A DNA stretch of 64,000 bases from assembly GCA_963667605.2 (NCBI GenBank), contig CAXXUZ010000002.1:434001-498000 (forward strand), read 5' to 3'. This document shows, in pieces, positions 62,557 through 64,000 of the stretch. The position numbers and the translations under genes were made by a program. Under the pieces are notes generated by a model. It had not been told where the DNA came from and did not search any database. It saw nothing but the letters and a program-made list of their open reading frames with translations. Positions within the stretch are counted from its first letter, which is position 1. The number at the start of each line of letters is the position of its first letter. This DNA comes from JADLGL01 sp963667605 (GTDB taxonomy: Bacteria > Pseudomonadota > Alphaproteobacteria > Rhizobiales > Kaistiaceae).

Positions 62557-63874
62557 TTAGCCCTCCGCGTTCTTACCGCGTTCTGCCGAAACGTTCTTCG
62601 AACGTTCATCAATAGCCCTCCTGGCGGCTCTAAGGCTCGCTACACGGCGGGTCGAATCGAGCGCCGACCGGACATAGCGCGTGGTGATCTTCGGGTCCGA
62701 ATGTGTCGCGTGCAGCCGCAGATCCTCGACCGTCGCGCCAGCGTCCGCGCCCTCGGTAATCCCGCCGGCCCGCGAATCCATGTTCCAGACGCCGGGAGGA
62801 ACCTCGGCGGCGGTGGCGATGTCTCGCCAATGGGACCAGAAATTGCGCTGCGAATAGGGGAGGTCGGTCGATTCCGACACGATCAACGGCCCCACACGCC
62901 CTGCCAGGGGCTCGAACGCCTGGAGGGCGCACAACAACCAACGGATAACGGGACAGGTCCCACTGGCCCAGCGTGCCGGTCTTGGATGTGGTTTTCGACA
63001 GGACGAGGTCGGGACCGATGTCGGACCAAGCGGTGCCGCCGGTCCAGCGCATCCCCCTGGCGACGATGCCCTGCACCATGGGCGTCTCGTCGTCGATCCA
63101 TTCGCCGATGACGTCGCGTTGCCGTAGGCTGAGTTCGAATTGGAGCGCCTGGGCGAGCGCGATCGAGGGGCGGCCCTGCGCGATCGCGGTCTCGATGATC
63201 GCTTTGGCCTGATCATAAGCCATCGCCACCTTGCGTGGCGCCGGCGGCGAGAAGCGCATCTTCGACAGCATCACGGCTACCTCGGCGCACCTATGATAGC
63301 CGCTGGCGGCGCCGTAATTGCAGACGATCCGCAGGAGTTTCATGCAGTTGTAAGCGCGGCGGAGGCGTTCACTTCCGTCCGGTGTCGCCGGTTCTTTGAA
63401 CACCCGATACCAGCGGGCGAAGTCCTTGCCGGTGAGGGCATCGACGCGGCGAGCTCCGTAGGCGGCGGCGATCAAAGCCAGGATCTCGTCATAGTGCCGG
63501 CTGGTGTTCCACTTCACCGCGCGGTAGGGCGAATCCTCGTCGCGCTGGTAGCAGTCGATCAGGCTTGTCAGGGTGCCGTTGAATGCCTGCTTGCCGCCGC
63601 CGCGGCTGGTGAGCCATTCCTTGAGCTCGGCCGTCAGCCGCCAACAGCGAGCGCTCCGCTCCTCGTCGGTGTCGAAGTGCAGCCGAACGGTTCTGACCGG
63701 GTACTCCTTGACCAGCGGCGATTTGCTGGCATCGGAAGCGATCCAGTAAAAGGCAACGCTGCCGCCGCGCCGACGGCGGGCTCTAATTCCGGGCGCGTCT
63801 TTGTGAGCGGGCATGTTCGGGGTGTTTCTCTCCATCAGGGGCAAATCCGACGATCGAATCCTGCCCCAATCCAT
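62557..63874 (-). pseudogene. Tyrosine recombinase (phage/ICE integrase), frameshifted
   Basis: The minus strand encodes an integrase in two frames that overlap near 62930–62960. The first (from 63874 or 63814) covers the N-terminal SAM-like and core regions up to SKTGTLGQWDLSRYPLV, including an LSLRQRDVIGEW block. The second continues as CALQAFEPLAGRVGP… with NMDSRAGGITEG (box II Arg), HATHSDPKITTRYVR (His/Arg/Tyr). Together they make a ~440-residue recombinase. Its 3' end abuts tRNA-Gly. A one-base change or sequence error near 62940 explains the shift. Confidence 0.8.
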
Positions 63875-63995
63875 GGCGTCGGTCGAGGAATGCTTTCACG
63901 GCCGGCCAGTATCGTTTGCCCGTCTGCAGATCGATTGGCGGTAGTCCCTGCCTGTCCCACACCGACGCCATGGCGTGCCACTGCTCGATCGGCAC
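63783..63995 (-). CDS. Small integrase-associated protein (possible excisionase/HTH), maybe 5' partial
   Basis: About 70 residues (MPIEQWHAMASVWDRQGLPPIDLQTGKRYWPAVKAFLDRRHG…) of a type commonly found directly upstream of integrases in alphaproteobacterial integrated elements. GTG at 63995 is close to the window edge and the frame may extend further, so completeness is unknown. It overlaps the 5' end of the integrase gene. Confidence 0.55.
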   Translation of the reverse strand: MPIEQWHAMASVWDRQGLPPIDLQTGKRYWPAVKAFLDRRHGLGQDSIVGFAPDGEKHPEHARSQRRARN

Positions 63996-64000
63996 GCCGG

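Overview
The window is high-GC chromosomal DNA from an alphaproteobacterium, most likely of the Hyphomicrobiales (Rhizobiales) or a close relative. The evidence is the gene order hisI–folE–IscU-like–yidD–thrS, the pair cysE–DUF3126, and the presence of zf-CHCC, DUF427, DUF2336, a transglutaminase-like cysteine peptidase and a PAS_5-type protein. It may be a metagenome assembly: about ten frameshifts and truncations are visible, and I cannot separate real decay from sequence error without reads.

0–3.8 kb: an ABC-2 exporter (ATPase, permease) of the type linked to PQQ-alcohol-dehydrogenase clusters, followed by decayed remnants of the matching substrate-binding protein and a c-type cytochrome. 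3.8–11.8 kb: a four-gene operon of a membrane protein, a 1470-residue BatA-type double-VWA protein, a MoxR ATPase and a DUF58 protein. 11.8–13 kb: a TetR regulator divergent from a DUF427 gene, with palindromes between them. 12.9–22.3 kb (minus strand): the glycolate/glyoxylate-to-glycerate pathway (gcl, hyi, garR, glycerate kinase, glcD, glcE, glcF), with a short repeat breaking the end of garR and a shift in the start of the kinase gene. 22.7–28.6 kb: pyruvate carboxylase, RadC, methionine aminopeptidase and a CinA-like protein, then tRNA-Leu.

28.75–40.4 kb: an accessory island after tRNA-Leu. It holds a fragment of a phage terminase small-subunit-like gene, two identical 1513-bp IS3-family copies in inverted orientation, an IS1595 element and an IS5 element. 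Between them lie defence-type cargo: a 5'-truncated SDH-family (ClpP-fold) serine protease, a DUF6946 protein and a broken Eco57I/type IIG restriction-methylase. The right IS3 copy cuts a PadR-type regulator gene just after its His-rich start and leaves its palindromic operator.

40.5–62.6 kb: core genome. It includes arfB, an ABC_sub_bind-type ABC transporter, exported MsrA, a FAD monooxygenase, cysE, a gamma-carbonic anhydrase, PilZ and PAS proteins, a rhomboid protease, hisI, folE, an Fe-S scaffold, yidD, thrS, a nitroreductase–DUF2336 in-frame chimera, nadK, cutA, folD, tRNA-Thr, an RlmB/TrmH methyltransferase, tRNA-Tyr and tRNA-Gly. 62.6–64 kb: a second integrated element at tRNA-Gly, starting with a frameshifted tyrosine recombinase.
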